DNA from: Cyclobacteriaceae bacterium
Lineage (GTDB): Bacteria; Bacteroidota; Bacteroidia; Cytophagales; Cyclobacteriaceae
DNA length: 64,000 nucleotides
Assembly: GCA_016787565.1 (NCBI GenBank)
Contig: JAEUUG010000003.1
Location: 581,510-645,509 of the forward strand
Direction of reading: 5' to 3'
The notes beneath the pieces were generated by a model. The model saw only the letters and a list, made by a program, of their open reading frames with translations. It had not been told where the DNA came from and made no database searches. Of this stretch, positions 21,470 through 30,758 are shown in pieces. Numbering within the stretch: position 1 is the first letter of the stretch; every line of letters starts with the position of its first letter. The position numbers were made by a program, and so were the translations under genes.

Positions 21470-21607
21470 GGTTGGTATTTTTTGCAGTGCGAAAGTCGGA
21501 AATTATTTTTGAACTGCCAGCACCATTGGGTAAAGTGTTAATGATTTGTTAAAGACATCAAAATCCCCCGCATGGGGATGAACCGTAGGTGAAATTGTGC
21601 GTAAAGG

Positions 21608-21742
21608 ATGGAGAGTACCAACACCATGGAAAGCGATAATCCGGCTACACCGACAGAAGAACCGAAATCTAATCGAAGACTCGTTTTTTGGGTTTTTGTT
21701 GCTTTAATAATCGCCTTACTACCTTGGCTGGTATTAGCCTAA
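21608..21742 (+). CDS. Possible 44-residue single-span membrane protein
   Basis: An ATG at 21608 starts a 44-codon frame that begins with an acidic, Thr/Pro-rich stretch, then an SNRR basic turn and a clean membrane segment (VFWVFVALIIALLPWLVLA). This charge-then-helix pattern looks like a real tail-anchored small protein, but the frame is short and nothing else supports it. It lies opposite in strand to its neighbours. Confidence 0.4.
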   Translation: MESTNTMESDNPATPTEEPKSNRRLVFWVFVALIIALLPWLVLA

Positions 21743-21753
21743 CTAAATCAAGA

Positions 21754-23133
21754 TTAGTTGAAAACATTAACCATCGTGTTTTTTCCCGTGGTTACGGAGA
21801 AGGTTTTTACACCCGTATACTTGCTGCCCGGTGCGTCTTTTGCCCGGAAAGCAATGCGGTACCTTCCGGGAAGCAGGTTGTAGTTGTGAAATGACTTTTG
21901 TTCATCAAGTCTGCAAACCCACCGTTCACTGCCATCATCCATAATTTCAAACAGGCTTCCAAAGCCCGGCACAATCGTATTGATGTTGACCGTTCCTGGG
22001 GATGGTATAGTTACAGATGAAAGTTTATCTGGTGCAACGGTGACATGAAAAATTCTCCTTGGAAAAGTAAGCGACTCAACAACATAATCTCCTGCCAGGT
22101 AACGATAGGTTTCACCACTGCCTTGCTGGTTTAGAATTTCTGCTTTCCCTTTCTGACGAACAATGGTGTTGAAGGGATTACCTCTACCTTCATTTCGAAT
22201 GACCAGATTTCCCTGTGGTACAGCAATGGTTATTACGTTGTGCTGGCCATTGATGATATTCACCTGTTTTAACACGATTGTGGGGAGTGAATTCACAATC
22301 ATATCATAGGAGATTACCGGATCAAGTTGAACAGAATCAGGTTTCCCTTGCTTATCGCGATAGTGAACAAATTCAAAAGCGGAATTCCCGGTGTTGGCAT
22401 TTATAAAGCTGATGTTGATGTTTGATTCCGTTGCTCTTCCACTTCCGTCTAAGAGTTCTACACTCACAGTTGTTTTGGCAAATGTTGTTTGAATGCTCTG
22501 ATTCAAAACCTGATTGAATGTTGTGGCATTTTGCGAATCAATATACAGTCCCATGCATTCCAGGGCTTTACCGCCATCGAGACCCAAGCCAATGATGAAC
22601 GGCCGAAGAAAAATTCCTTTTCGCTGAAATTCAAGGGAAGTGGCACAGGGATCACCCCCGCACGATTCAATTCCATCTGTTATGAGAATGAGGATATTAC
22701 GATACCCAGTTGTTGCGGGAAAATCGTTGGCTGCTTGTTGAAGGGAATAGGTTATGGGTGTATTACCTCTTGGTTTGATTTCTTTCAATTTGGTAAGCAT
22801 GGTATTATGATTTTTCGGGCCGAAGGGAACTTCCAGATAACTATCTGTGCAATTGTTGGCCTGACGCGAAAAGCGATGCCCATATACCCGGAGTGCCAGT
22901 TCCAGATTTTGACTGTTACGCAATGAGTCAACTAATCTGGTCAGTATTTTTTTGGCTACTTCCATGCGGGATTGATTCCCTTCCCACACAGCTTCCATGC
23001 TTCCGGAACCATCCAGTACAAATAGAATCCTGGTTTTTTCCGGCAGCTTTTGTTGCACTTTGTTTTGCGCCTCTGAAGCGAAGGTCGCTAACAGTAATGC
23101 CACAATAAAGAGATATGGAGAGTGAGTGCCCAT
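21754..23133 (-). CDS. Secreted VWA-domain protein
   Basis: A 459-residue exported protein. After the signal peptide (ending ATFASEAQ) comes a von Willebrand factor A domain with an intact MIDAS site: DGSGS at 41-45, the threonine in RGNTPITYS and the aspartate in LITDGIESCGG. The rest is a series of beta-rich segments without a clear family. VWA domains bind proteins through a metal ion, so it may act in the periplasm or at the surface. It sits between the transketolase halves and has its own upstream region because a terminator lies just before it. Confidence 0.85.
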   Translation of the reverse strand: MGTHSPYLFIVALLLATFASEAQNKVQQKLPEKTRILFVLDGSGSMEAVWEGNQSRMEVAKKILTRLVDSLRNSQNLELALRVYGHRFSRQANNCTDSYLEVPFGPKNHNTMLTKLKEIKPRGNTPITYSLQQAANDFPATTGYRNILILITDGIESCGGDPCATSLEFQRKGIFLRPFIIGLGLDGGKALECMGLYIDSQNATTFNQVLNQSIQTTFAKTTVSVELLDGSGRATESNINISFINANTGNSAFEFVHYRDKQGKPDSVQLDPVISYDMIVNSLPTIVLKQVNIINGQHNVITIAVPQGNLVIRNEGRGNPFNTIVRQKGKAEILNQQGSGETYRYLAGDYVVESLTFPRRIFHVTVAPDKLSSVTIPSPGTVNINTIVPGFGSLFEIMDDGSERWVCRLDEQKSFHNYNLLPGRYRIAFRAKDAPGSKYTGVKTFSVTTGKNTMVNVFN

Positions 23134-23171
23134 TCGTGAAGTTAAACGAAAATGATTTCTTTTACTTGTGG

Positions 23172-23205
23172 TAAAATAAAAATGCCAGAGAAATTCCCTG
23201 GCATT
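23172..23205 (-). terminator. Terminator after the transketolase N-terminal gene
   Basis: AATGCCAG (23181-23188) pairs with CTGGCATT (23198-23205); on the minus strand the stem is followed by TTTTTATTTTACC. It separates the transketolase N-half from the VWA gene. Confidence 0.75.
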
Positions 23206-23227
23206 ATTTCATGTGCATGATGATTGA

Positions 23228-24079
23228 TCAATAATCACCAATGGTTTCTTCCAACTGATCGAGGGCTTTCTTGAGTTCTTCGTCATTTGGTGCTACACCA
23301 TGCCACTTGTGTGATCCCATCATGTAATCAACGCCAAAGCCCATTTCTGTCTTCATTAGGTTCATGACAGGCTTGCCTTGTTTTGCCAAAATTTTAGCGT
23401 GTTCAAGCGCTTTAATGACCTCATCGAGGTTGTTGCCATTAAATTCTTGCACGGTCCACCCAAAGGATTCCCACTTTGCTCTTAAATTCATGAGCGATAA
23501 AATCTTATCCACCGGGCCATCGATTTGTTGACCGTTGTAATCGATGGTGGCAATGATGTTATCCATTTTATTAAATCCTGCATACATGGCGGCTTCCCAA
23601 ACTTGTCCTTCCTGCAGTTCACCATCGCCCATGAGAACATAGATGAAGCTGTCATCTTTATTCAGTTTTTTTGATTGTGCTGCACCGAGTGCTGCGGACA
23701 AGCCTTGTCCTAATGATCCGGATGCAATTCGGACACCAGGTAAATGCTCGTGTGTGGCAGGGTGGCCTTGGAGCCGGGTGTTCAATTTTCTAAAGGTTGC
23801 CAGTTCCTTCACATCAAAATAGCCCGAGCGCGCAAGCGCAGCATACCAGACAGCGGAAAGGTGTCCGTTGGAAAGGAAAAATAGGTCTTCACCCTTTCCA
23901 TCCATTGAAAACTTAGGATTATGCTTCAACACTTTGAAGTACAGGGCAACGAAAAATTCTGTACAGCCCAAAGCCCCACCGGGATGCCCGGATTGACATG
24001 CATGCACCATGCGTACAATGTCTCTACGGATTTGGGATGCTATTTTTTTTAATTCAAGAAGGTCGGTTTGCTTGCTCAT
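23228..24079 (-). CDS. Transketolase, N-terminal subunit
   Basis: A 283-residue protein with the diphosphate-binding domain: VHACQSGHPGGALGCTEF, the histidine-containing SNGHLSAVWYA, and the Mg-TPP motif VLMGDGELQEGQVWEA with the later IIATIDYNGQQIDG. It supplies the half missing from the gene at 20519-21469. The two genes are about 1.8 kb apart, separated by a terminator, so their expression is not coupled by one transcript. Confidence 0.93.
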   Translation of the reverse strand: MSKQTDLLELKKIASQIRRDIVRMVHACQSGHPGGALGCTEFFVALYFKVLKHNPKFSMDGKGEDLFFLSNGHLSAVWYAALARSGYFDVKELATFRKLNTRLQGHPATHEHLPGVRIASGSLGQGLSAALGAAQSKKLNKDDSFIYVLMGDGELQEGQVWEAAMYAGFNKMDNIIATIDYNGQQIDGPVDKILSLMNLRAKWESFGWTVQEFNGNNLDEVIKALEHAKILAKQGKPVMNLMKTEMGFGVDYMMGSHKWHGVAPNDEELKKALDQLEETIGDY

Positions 24080-24127
24080 GAAAGGAAAATTTTGTCGCGA
24101 AGATGCGCTAATTTAAGAACCCATCCA

Positions 24128-24158
24128 AAAAGAAAACCCCGTAAGTTATCCGGGGCTT
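24128..24158 (-). terminator. Terminator after bcp
   Basis: GCCCCG pairs with CGGGGT around 24137-24156 and, on the minus strand, is followed by TTTTCTTTTT. It lies downstream of the bcp stop. Confidence 0.75.
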
Positions 24159-24179
24159 TCCTGAAATGTGGGGAATCTC

Positions 24180-24743
24180 TTATTTTGTTCTGGATGTTGA
24201 TTTCTTGGCCGCTTTCTTTTTTGGAGCCACTTTTTTCACAATTTTCTTTTCAGTTGCGCTCTTTTGGGAAACTGCTTTCTGCGGAAGGGAGTGTTCCTTT
24301 ATGATCTGACGGGTATGATCTTTAGTATCAACTTTGTCTATAATGTCTTCTAGCATACCCTTCTCATTTATCAGGAATGTGACCCGTGCCGTGCCCATAT
24401 ATTTTCTTCCATACATGGATTTTTCGATCCAGGTGCCATAGGCTTCGTGAAGTTTTCTGGTTGTATCGGCCAACAAGCGGAAGGGCAGTTTCTGTTTGGC
24501 GATAAAGTTCAGGTGTGATTTTTCTGTGTCCGTGCTAACGCCCAACACCTCATATCCTTGATTCTGGAGCAAATGATAATTATCACGGAGGTTACATGCC
24601 TCTGCTGTGCAACCGGGTGTTTGATCTTTCGGATAAAAGTAAAGCACGAGCTTCTTGCCTTTAAAATCAGAAAGCTTTACCGGTTTTCCAGATTGATCAT
24701 TTACATTGAAGTCTGGAGCTTTGTCACCGATGCGAAGAGCCAT
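24180..24743 (-). CDS. bcp: Peroxiredoxin Bcp with lysine-rich C-terminal tail
   Basis: A thioredoxin-fold peroxiredoxin of the Bcp/PrxQ group, which reduces peroxides. The peroxidatic cysteine lies in QTPGCTAEAC with the second cysteine five residues later, and SDFKGKKLVLYFYPKD is typical. The core ends near residue 155; about 30 further residues are Lys/Ala-rich (KKVAPKKKAAKKSTSRTK), like a histone H1-type tail and unlike normal Bcp (about 150-160 residues). It starts two bases after the M23 peptidase gene, the last of a three-gene operon. Confidence 0.93.
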   Translation of the reverse strand: MALRIGDKAPDFNVNDQSGKPVKLSDFKGKKLVLYFYPKDQTPGCTAEACNLRDNYHLLQNQGYEVLGVSTDTEKSHLNFIAKQKLPFRLLADTTRKLHEAYGTWIEKSMYGRKYMGTARVTFLINEKGMLEDIIDKVDTKDHTRQIIKEHSLPQKAVSQKSATEKKIVKKVAPKKKAAKKSTSRTK

Positions 24744-24745
24744 AA

Positions 24746-26686
24746 TCAGGGTATTTTTTGTTTATACGTTTGTTTGTTTCCGGCAATGTCTGTAACGACC
24801 AGTTCGAAATCACCTTTCAGCGGTTGTGTTTTATCCAATCGCTCTGACCAAATCGTAGCCGACTTGCTATCGTAGTGCATTAACAACCATTCACCATTGA
24901 TGGTTGCTGAAAAGGATGAGATTCCGGATAAATTGTCTCGTATTTTAAATCGGGCTGCGTAATTGTTAACATAAACCGGCCGAATGGTGGGAGAGATGGT
25001 ATCCTGAAGGATGGTGAAGGTTCCAAACTCACGCGTATAGAATTGTATTCTTCCATTGATAAACTCTCCTCCCACATATGCATATCCACCATTGCCGGTT
25101 TCCCGATAAACGGCAAAATTATTTTTGACCGGATATTCTTGTTTGGGTTTTAAAGAAATATGAATGGGCTTATTGATTGGAATCAAGGTGTTGCCAATGG
25201 TGAAGGCTTCTGTATTATCCGGTTTCAGTTTGTAATCGCTTGACAAGTAAAGCGTATCATAGAGTGAATTCGATGGAAAACGGATGTCCATGAAGTTGCT
25301 ATAGAATTTATATTCGATAGCTGACGGAACCGTAGCTCTAATTTTTGGAACGATGGATTTACCACAAATAACAACTGAATCTGGTATTTCTTTTCGAAGA
25401 TCCAACAGGTAAACACTTCTCAAGTTGTTATAATAATCGGCTTCTTTTGTGCGTGTTCCACCGTTACCATAAATGATTGCTTGTTCAGCGGGCGAGCAGG
25501 TTTTGGCCGAAATGACTAACGTATTCTCCGACAGATCGTACTCTATATCTTTCTTCATAGGTTCCAGATTAGGAACTTCTTTGATCAGCGGATCGTGCTG
25601 TAAGCGAAACGAAACCGTGCTGGAGTTTCCGTAACTGTCCTTCAACTTGATTTCTACTTTTGATTCTTTTTCTTTTTGAATTTTGATTTTACCGCTACCG
25701 GGTGATGCTTCGTAAAACGGTAACTCATTACCATCAGCAATGTAGAGTTTATAGAACCGCGATCCGCTTTTGCGCATTGTTTTGAAATCCATGAGCGTAT
25801 AAATGCTGCGGGTTTCCAGCAGGTTTATTTTTTCGATGGCCTGACTGAAAATTAACTCGCCATCTACCCGCATTTCAATGTAGTTAACACCTCCGTAGAA
25901 GGGACTATTTGCAGCCAGCTTATCTTTCGAAAGAATTTCCACACCAATCACACCGTTTGCAAAAATGGGTTTGGAGAGTACGAAATTTGATCCAGCACGT
26001 TGGGCATAAAACTCAAACCTTCCAAACCGGTCGTTTACACGTGAGTTTGCGTCAAGCGTGCGCAATGCAATTTTTTCTGCTGCAGGAGGAAGGTTGTCTT
26101 TTACCTCAGTAAAATCTGCAACCCGAAGCGGATTCAACGCCTGGTTGTTGGAATCGCGAATATCAAAATGGAGGTGAGGTCCGCTGGAAGAACCGGAATT
26201 TCCCGATAGTGCAATCACTTCGCCCTGCTTTACCGGAAATTGATTTTCATGAAAGGTAAGATCAATTTCACCTGCTTTTATTCGGTACTGTTCTTTCAGC
26301 ATGTAATTGGCCAATGGACCTTTGAACTCATCAAGGTGAGCATAGAGCGTTGTATTGCCATCCGGATGGGAAATGTAGAGCACATTTCCATAACCCGATG
26401 CACTCATCGAAGCTCTGGAGATGTATCCGCTTTTGGACGCCAAAACCGGAATACCAATTTTATTATCGGTACGAATGTCAATACCGGAATGGAAGTGTGT
26501 GGTGCGTAACTCGCCCATCGTGCCCGCCAGCGAACCTGGTTGGCCGGGTCTTACCGGATAAATGTATTTTTCATCATTCGGAAACTTGAGTTCCGGATTG
26601 CTGAACTGTGCCAGCACGGCAGAAGGAGCGATCGCAAAAAATAGTAAGGCTACCTTACTTAACTTCAAACTCCAATAATTTTTCAT
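24746..26686 (-). CDS. M23 family zinc metallopeptidase, secreted
   Basis: The ATG at 26686 gives a 646-residue protein with a signal peptide (ending SAVLAQ). The LytM/M23 domain is at about 55-180: HFHSGID with H66 and D70 of the HxxxD motif, and HLH at 171-173, so the zinc site is complete and the enzyme should cleave peptidoglycan crosslinks. The remaining 450 residues are beta-rich without recognised catalytic motifs. Its start overlaps the end of the FAH gene by 32 bases and bcp follows after two bases. Confidence 0.9.
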   Translation of the reverse strand: MKNYWSLKLSKVALLFFAIAPSAVLAQFSNPELKFPNDEKYIYPVRPGQPGSLAGTMGELRTTHFHSGIDIRTDNKIGIPVLASKSGYISRASMSASGYGNVLYISHPDGNTTLYAHLDEFKGPLANYMLKEQYRIKAGEIDLTFHENQFPVKQGEVIALSGNSGSSSGPHLHFDIRDSNNQALNPLRVADFTEVKDNLPPAAEKIALRTLDANSRVNDRFGRFEFYAQRAGSNFVLSKPIFANGVIGVEILSKDKLAANSPFYGGVNYIEMRVDGELIFSQAIEKINLLETRSIYTLMDFKTMRKSGSRFYKLYIADGNELPFYEASPGSGKIKIQKEKESKVEIKLKDSYGNSSTVSFRLQHDPLIKEVPNLEPMKKDIEYDLSENTLVISAKTCSPAEQAIIYGNGGTRTKEADYYNNLRSVYLLDLRKEIPDSVVICGKSIVPKIRATVPSAIEYKFYSNFMDIRFPSNSLYDTLYLSSDYKLKPDNTEAFTIGNTLIPINKPIHISLKPKQEYPVKNNFAVYRETGNGGYAYVGGEFINGRIQFYTREFGTFTILQDTISPTIRPVYVNNYAARFKIRDNLSGISSFSATINGEWLLMHYDSKSATIWSERLDKTQPLKGDFELVVTDIAGNKQTYKQKIP

Positions 26687-27269
26687 CTTCAATGTAAGCC
26701 GATAAAACGTTTCCAACCCTCACCGGGCCAACACCTTTGGGGGTGCCCGTAAAAATTAAATCACCTGTGCGCAACGTAAAAAATCTCGAGAGATACGAAA
26801 TTACATAATCAAAACTAAAAAGCATAAGACTGGTATTACCTTGTTGCTTTAAATCACCATCAATTTTCAGACTAAAGTTGATGTTCTTTAAATCTGCGAA
26901 TGTGCCAACAGGAATAAACTTTTCCGAAATCGGTGCCGATCCGTTAAAGCCCTTGGCTATATCCCAGGGAAGTCCCTTTTCCTTAGCTTTCTGCTGTAAG
27001 TCGCGCGCTGTAAAATCTATTCCAATACCGATGGCATCATAATACTTGTGGGCAAATTTTTCCTCAATGTGTTTTCCCTCTTTGCATATTTTCAACACCA
27101 GTTCAACTTCGTGATGGATATCCTTTGAAAACTCCGGGTAGTAGAACGGACTGTTATTGCGTAACACCGCTGTATCGGGCTTTGTAAAGATAACGGGTTC
27201 ATCAGACCGTTCATTGTTCAGTTCTTTGATGTGTTCGGCATAATTTCTGCCGATGGCAAATATCCTCAT
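26655..27269 (-). CDS. Fumarylacetoacetate hydrolase family protein
   Basis: A 204-residue FAH-fold enzyme of the FAHD1/YcgM type. The metal ligands are in DIHHEVELVL (two acidic residues) and GIGIDFTARDLQ, and FTGTPKGVGPV near the end is family-typical. Such enzymes act on acylpyruvates or oxaloacetate; the substrate cannot be fixed here. It is the first gene of an operon with the M23 peptidase and bcp, and is transcribed away from the M48 gene. Confidence 0.9.
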   Translation of the reverse strand: MRIFAIGRNYAEHIKELNNERSDEPVIFTKPDTAVLRNNSPFYYPEFSKDIHHEVELVLKICKEGKHIEEKFAHKYYDAIGIGIDFTARDLQQKAKEKGLPWDIAKGFNGSAPISEKFIPVGTFADLKNINFSLKIDGDLKQQGNTSLMLFSFDYVISYLSRFFTLRTGDLIFTGTPKGVGPVRVGNVLSAYIEDEKLLEFEVK

Positions 27270-27299
27270 AGCAAATGTTCGTTACAGTTTATTGGATGG

Positions 27300-27332
27300 T
27301 TGTTCGCAATCTAAATTGGATTTGTATTTTTG
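27300..27332 (+). promoter_or_regulatory. Candidate promoter for the M48 lipoprotein gene
   Basis: TTG (27300-27302) and TATTTTTG (27325-27332) match the Bacteroidota -33 and -7 boxes with 22 bases between them. Transcription would start about 10 bases before the ATG at 27349. Confidence 0.45.
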
Positions 27333-27348
27333 TTCAAAAGTATAGTAT

Positions 27349-28146
27349 ATGTTAAAGAATGCCATAGTTTTTTCCGCCCTTCTGTTAATCTTGTATGCCT
27401 GCGCTACAGTAGCGGTTACAGATCGAAAACAATTAAGTCTGGTTTCCAATGCCGAGATTATACCGATGGCTTCCCAACAATATCAACAGGTATTAAAGGA
27501 TGCAAAGATGTCGACCAATCAGGAGCAGACTGCCATGGTGAAAAAAGTTGGCGCCAGAATCGAGAAGGCGGTGGAAAAATATATGGCCGATAAAGGTGCT
27601 TCCTCTGAGCTGAACGGTTTTGCCTGGGAGTTTAATCTGATTGATGACCCCAAAACGGTGAACGCCTGGTGTATGCCGGGTGGCAAGGTGGCTTTTTACA
27701 CGGGCATTATGCCGATTTGTAAGGATGAAGCCGGAGTAGCTGTAGTGATGGGGCATGAAGTAGCGCACGCCATTGCCAACCACGGCCGTGAGCGAATGAG
27801 CCAACAAATGGTGGCGCAATTTGGTCTATCCACCCTGAGTGCAGCAATGGGTCAAAACCCTTCATTAACCAGCGAAATTTTTATGCAAGCTGTCGGTGCG
27901 GGAACAAGTTTAGGGATGCTGAAATTCAGCAGAACACACGAATCAGAAGCAGATCGAATCGGATTAATTTTTATGACAATGGCCGGATACGATCCGCATG
28001 AAGCACCAAAATTCTGGGAGCGCATGGCTGAGGTGGGTGGTGGTCAGCAGCCGCCTGAATTCATGTCTACGCACCCGTCACACGAAACCCGTGTAAAAGA
28101 CTTGCAGGGCTGGATTCCGGAAGCGTTAAAATACAAGAAGAATTAG
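27349..28146 (+). CDS. M48 family metallopeptidase, lipoprotein
   Basis: A 265-residue zinc peptidase. The signal ends in a lipobox-like LLILYAC, so it is probably a lipoprotein. The M48 zinc motif is VMGHEVAHAIANHG (H136 first ligand) with the downstream glutamate in HESEADRIGL. It resembles the BepA/LoiP-type periplasmic quality-control peptidases that work on outer-membrane proteins. It has its own TAnnTTTG promoter and is transcribed away from the FAH/M23/bcp operon. Confidence 0.9.
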   Translation: MLKNAIVFSALLLILYACATVAVTDRKQLSLVSNAEIIPMASQQYQQVLKDAKMSTNQEQTAMVKKVGARIEKAVEKYMADKGASSELNGFAWEFNLIDDPKTVNAWCMPGGKVAFYTGIMPICKDEAGVAVVMGHEVAHAIANHGRERMSQQMVAQFGLSTLSAAMGQNPSLTSEIFMQAVGAGTSLGMLKFSRTHESEADRIGLIFMTMAGYDPHEAPKFWERMAEVGGGQQPPEFMSTHPSHETRVKDLQGWIPEALKYKKN

Positions 28147-28282
28147 TCTTCACTGAAGGGTTGATTCTTTGAGCCGCTGTTGCGGGAAATAAAGGGCTGA
28201 ATGTTAGTTCGATTAACGCTGCAATCCGTGTGAAAAGAAATCTGCACTTTCCAACCCCTTCCGCGCCAAGAAGGCTCATCGA

Positions 28283-29086
28283 TCACTTTTTAAATCCGCT
28301 GAGTTTTATTTCTGTAAGTCTGCGTTTGGTGTCGAGCGGAAAGTCTCCATTGAGCATCCAATCATAATAGGAGGGTTCATCGCGCAACACGGTTAATACG
28401 GGTTTATTTTTATGCTTGCCAAAGTTGAAGACAGCTTCACCTTTTTCATTGCGAATCATACGGCCGGCAAGATCAACCATTTCTGACGATGTCAGTTTGT
28501 TCAACACCTCCATATCATTTCTAATCTCACCAATCTTTTTGCCCAGGCCATCCGTTACTTCTTGCCCATCGTATTTTTCCAGTTGGGCAATCAATACTTC
28601 CATCGTAGCCTCAGCATCTGCTTCGGCTGTGTGGGAGTCTTTCATATCCTTATTCAAATAGAAGCGGTAGGCTGCCGAAAGGGTACGCTTTTCCATCAGG
28701 TGGAATATTTTCTGCGCGTCAATTATTTTCTTTCGGCTGTAGTCAAATTCTACACCGGCTCGTAAAAATTCTTCTACGAGCATGGGCACATCAAATTTCA
28801 GAATGTTGAAGCCTGATAGATCGGATCCCTCCAGAAATTTTGCATATTCCTTCGCCACTTCCTTGAACGTAGGCTTATCCTGAACATCTGCGTTGCTGAT
28901 ACCATGAATAGCTGTTGAACTTTCAGGAATCGGGATGGTTGGATTAAGCAGATTAGCTTTGCGCTGAACTTCGCCATTCGGCAGCATCTTGATTACCGCT
29001 ATTTCAATAATACGGTCTTGCGCAATGTTAATGCCGGTGGTTTCTAGATCAAAAAAGCAAAGCGGATTGCGCAGGTTGAGTTTCAT
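28283..29086 (-). CDS. 3'-5' exonuclease, DnaQ/epsilon-like with ExoX-type C-terminus
   Basis: A 267-residue DEDDh exonuclease. Motif I is FFDLETTGIN near residue 11, motif II lies in GFNILKFDVPML and motif III is HTAEADAEATMEV. The C-terminal 60 residues (VFNFGKHKNKPVLTV, then a YYDWML segment) resemble the small domain found after ExoX-type and related nucleases. It should degrade or proofread single-stranded DNA ends. It follows mpl by 52 bases on the same strand. Confidence 0.9.
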   Translation of the reverse strand: MKLNLRNPLCFFDLETTGINIAQDRIIEIAVIKMLPNGEVQRKANLLNPTIPIPESSTAIHGISNADVQDKPTFKEVAKEYAKFLEGSDLSGFNILKFDVPMLVEEFLRAGVEFDYSRKKIIDAQKIFHLMEKRTLSAAYRFYLNKDMKDSHTAEADAEATMEVLIAQLEKYDGQEVTDGLGKKIGEIRNDMEVLNKLTSSEMVDLAGRMIRNEKGEAVFNFGKHKNKPVLTVLRDEPSYYDWMLNGDFPLDTKRRLTEIKLSGFKK

Positions 29087-29138
29087 GTAGTTGTAAGATT
29101 GACTTATTATTTGAAAAGATTAGAATCGTGCAGAAAAC

Positions 29139-30512
29139 TTAAGCCAGAATTTCTTCTGCCAGGTCTTTCAGGTTAAGCTTTCCGAAATCTCCGGAACTCA
29201 TCATCAATAGATTTTTATTTTTCCACGATTGCTCACGCAAGAATTTCTGAAGTTTTTGAGGATCATCCACAACCGTAATACCCGGAGTGGCAAAGGCCGC
29301 ACGGATATCTTCCTCGGTAATGGGCTCCAGATTTTTAGCTTTAACCTTTTCAGGATTGAAGTAAACAACCGGAACATGGGCACCTTTCAAACTATCTTTA
29401 TACTGTGGCAGAAATTTTTTACTGAGACTGCTATAGGTATGTAATTCAATGCAGGCCACCAGTTCGCGCGATGGATACATTTCTTTGAGTGCTTTAACGG
29501 TAGCCTTCACCTTAGACGGGGCGTGAGCAAAATCTTTGTACACCGTAGTGGAAGCACCATCTTTAATTTTCTCGAGTCTGCCGCTTGCTCCTTCAAAGCT
29601 GCTAATGGCTTCAAAGAATTTATCCGGTGCGATGCCTATTTTTTTCAGCACTTCTTTTGCCGCGCTGAGGTTCTGCAAATTATGGCTGCCAAATATTTTT
29701 ATCGGATACCGTTCTTTTCCGTTGGTCAGAAAAATTTGTCCGTGATTATCGGTGGCGTGCGCATGACTTTTAAACGTTATTTCGAGCACATCATTGCGTT
29801 CTTTCTTTCCGATCATGATCGCTATCGGATCCTGCTCATTATAAAAGAGAATTCCACCCTTCGGAGTTTGGTCTGCAAAGCGGTCAAATTGTTTTACATA
29901 TTCTTCCTCTGTTGGAAAAACATTGGCATGATCCCAGGCAATACCGCTGATCAGACCAACATGATGCTGAAAGCGAAGAAACTTGGGTGTGGGATCCAGT
30001 GCTGACGAAAGGTACTCATCGCCTTCAATAATTATGATAGGAGCATCCGAAAGTTTAACGGTATGGTCAATGCCGTTTACTTTCGCTCCAATGACATAAT
30101 CAAACTTGCGCTTGAAGTAATTTAATACATGAATGATGATGGCGGTGATGGTTGTTTTACCATGACTGCCGGCAATGACAATGCGTTGTTTATCTTTCGA
30201 CTGTTCGTAGATATATTCGGGAAAGGAAAGGACTTTAAGATTAAGTTCCTGAGCTTTAAGAAGTTCGGGATTATCTTTTCGGGCGTGCATTCCCAGGATG
30301 ACGAAGTCGTAAGAGGCATCCAGTTTTTCCGGAAGCCAACCCATCTGTTCCGGCAATAACCCATGCGAAGAAAGATTCGACCGTGAGGGTTCAAATATTT
30401 CATCGTCTGAACCCGTTACTGTATGACCCTGAAGTTTGAGTGCGATCGCCAGATTATGCATCACGCTGCCCCCAATGGCTATAAAATGTACCTTCTGCTT
30501 TTTGTGCTGCAT
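29139..30512 (-). CDS. mpl: UDP-N-acetylmuramate:tripeptide ligase Mpl
   Basis: A 457-residue Mur ligase. The N-terminal Rossmann motif HFIAIGGSVMHNLA has GGS rather than the GIGG of MurC, which together with length points to Mpl, the enzyme that re-attaches recycled L-Ala-D-Glu-mDAP tripeptide to UDP-MurNAc. The ATP loop is GSHGKT at 115-120; ASGRLEKI and the KDFAHAPSKV region are typical. It works in peptidoglycan recycling, in line with dapA elsewhere in the window. Confidence 0.9.
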   Translation of the reverse strand: MQHKKQKVHFIAIGGSVMHNLAIALKLQGHTVTGSDDEIFEPSRSNLSSHGLLPEQMGWLPEKLDASYDFVILGMHARKDNPELLKAQELNLKVLSFPEYIYEQSKDKQRIVIAGSHGKTTITAIIIHVLNYFKRKFDYVIGAKVNGIDHTVKLSDAPIIIIEGDEYLSSALDPTPKFLRFQHHVGLISGIAWDHANVFPTEEEYVKQFDRFADQTPKGGILFYNEQDPIAIMIGKKERNDVLEITFKSHAHATDNHGQIFLTNGKERYPIKIFGSHNLQNLSAAKEVLKKIGIAPDKFFEAISSFEGASGRLEKIKDGASTTVYKDFAHAPSKVKATVKALKEMYPSRELVACIELHTYSSLSKKFLPQYKDSLKGAHVPVVYFNPEKVKAKNLEPITEEDIRAAFATPGITVVDDPQKLQKFLREQSWKNKNLLMMSSGDFGKLNLKDLAEEILA

Positions 30513-30585
30513 CGAAACTATATTCCGGTTTTAAATTAAAGTAAAATGTTTGGTCTTTGAAAGTACGTGAAAATTCTTTCGATTT

Positions 30586-30593
30586 TAATTTTG
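30586..30593 (+). promoter_or_regulatory. Candidate -7 promoter box upstream of dnaB
   Basis: TAATTTTG matches TAnnTTTG. A TTTG occurs at 30556-30559, slightly further upstream than usual. The resulting leader to the dnaB ATG would be about 160 bases. Confidence 0.35.
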
Positions 30594-30758
30594 CGCGACA
30601 GAAGTTGGCGCAACAGTAACATACCTTCAGGAAATTTTATGCACAATTGGCGTGTTTATACTTTGTGTATAAGTTGTGGAGAGCGGGAATCGTACTGAGT
30701 CGTATTGATTGTACGTTTGTCGCCCTACGAAAAACGAAACACGTCCAACAACCACTGT

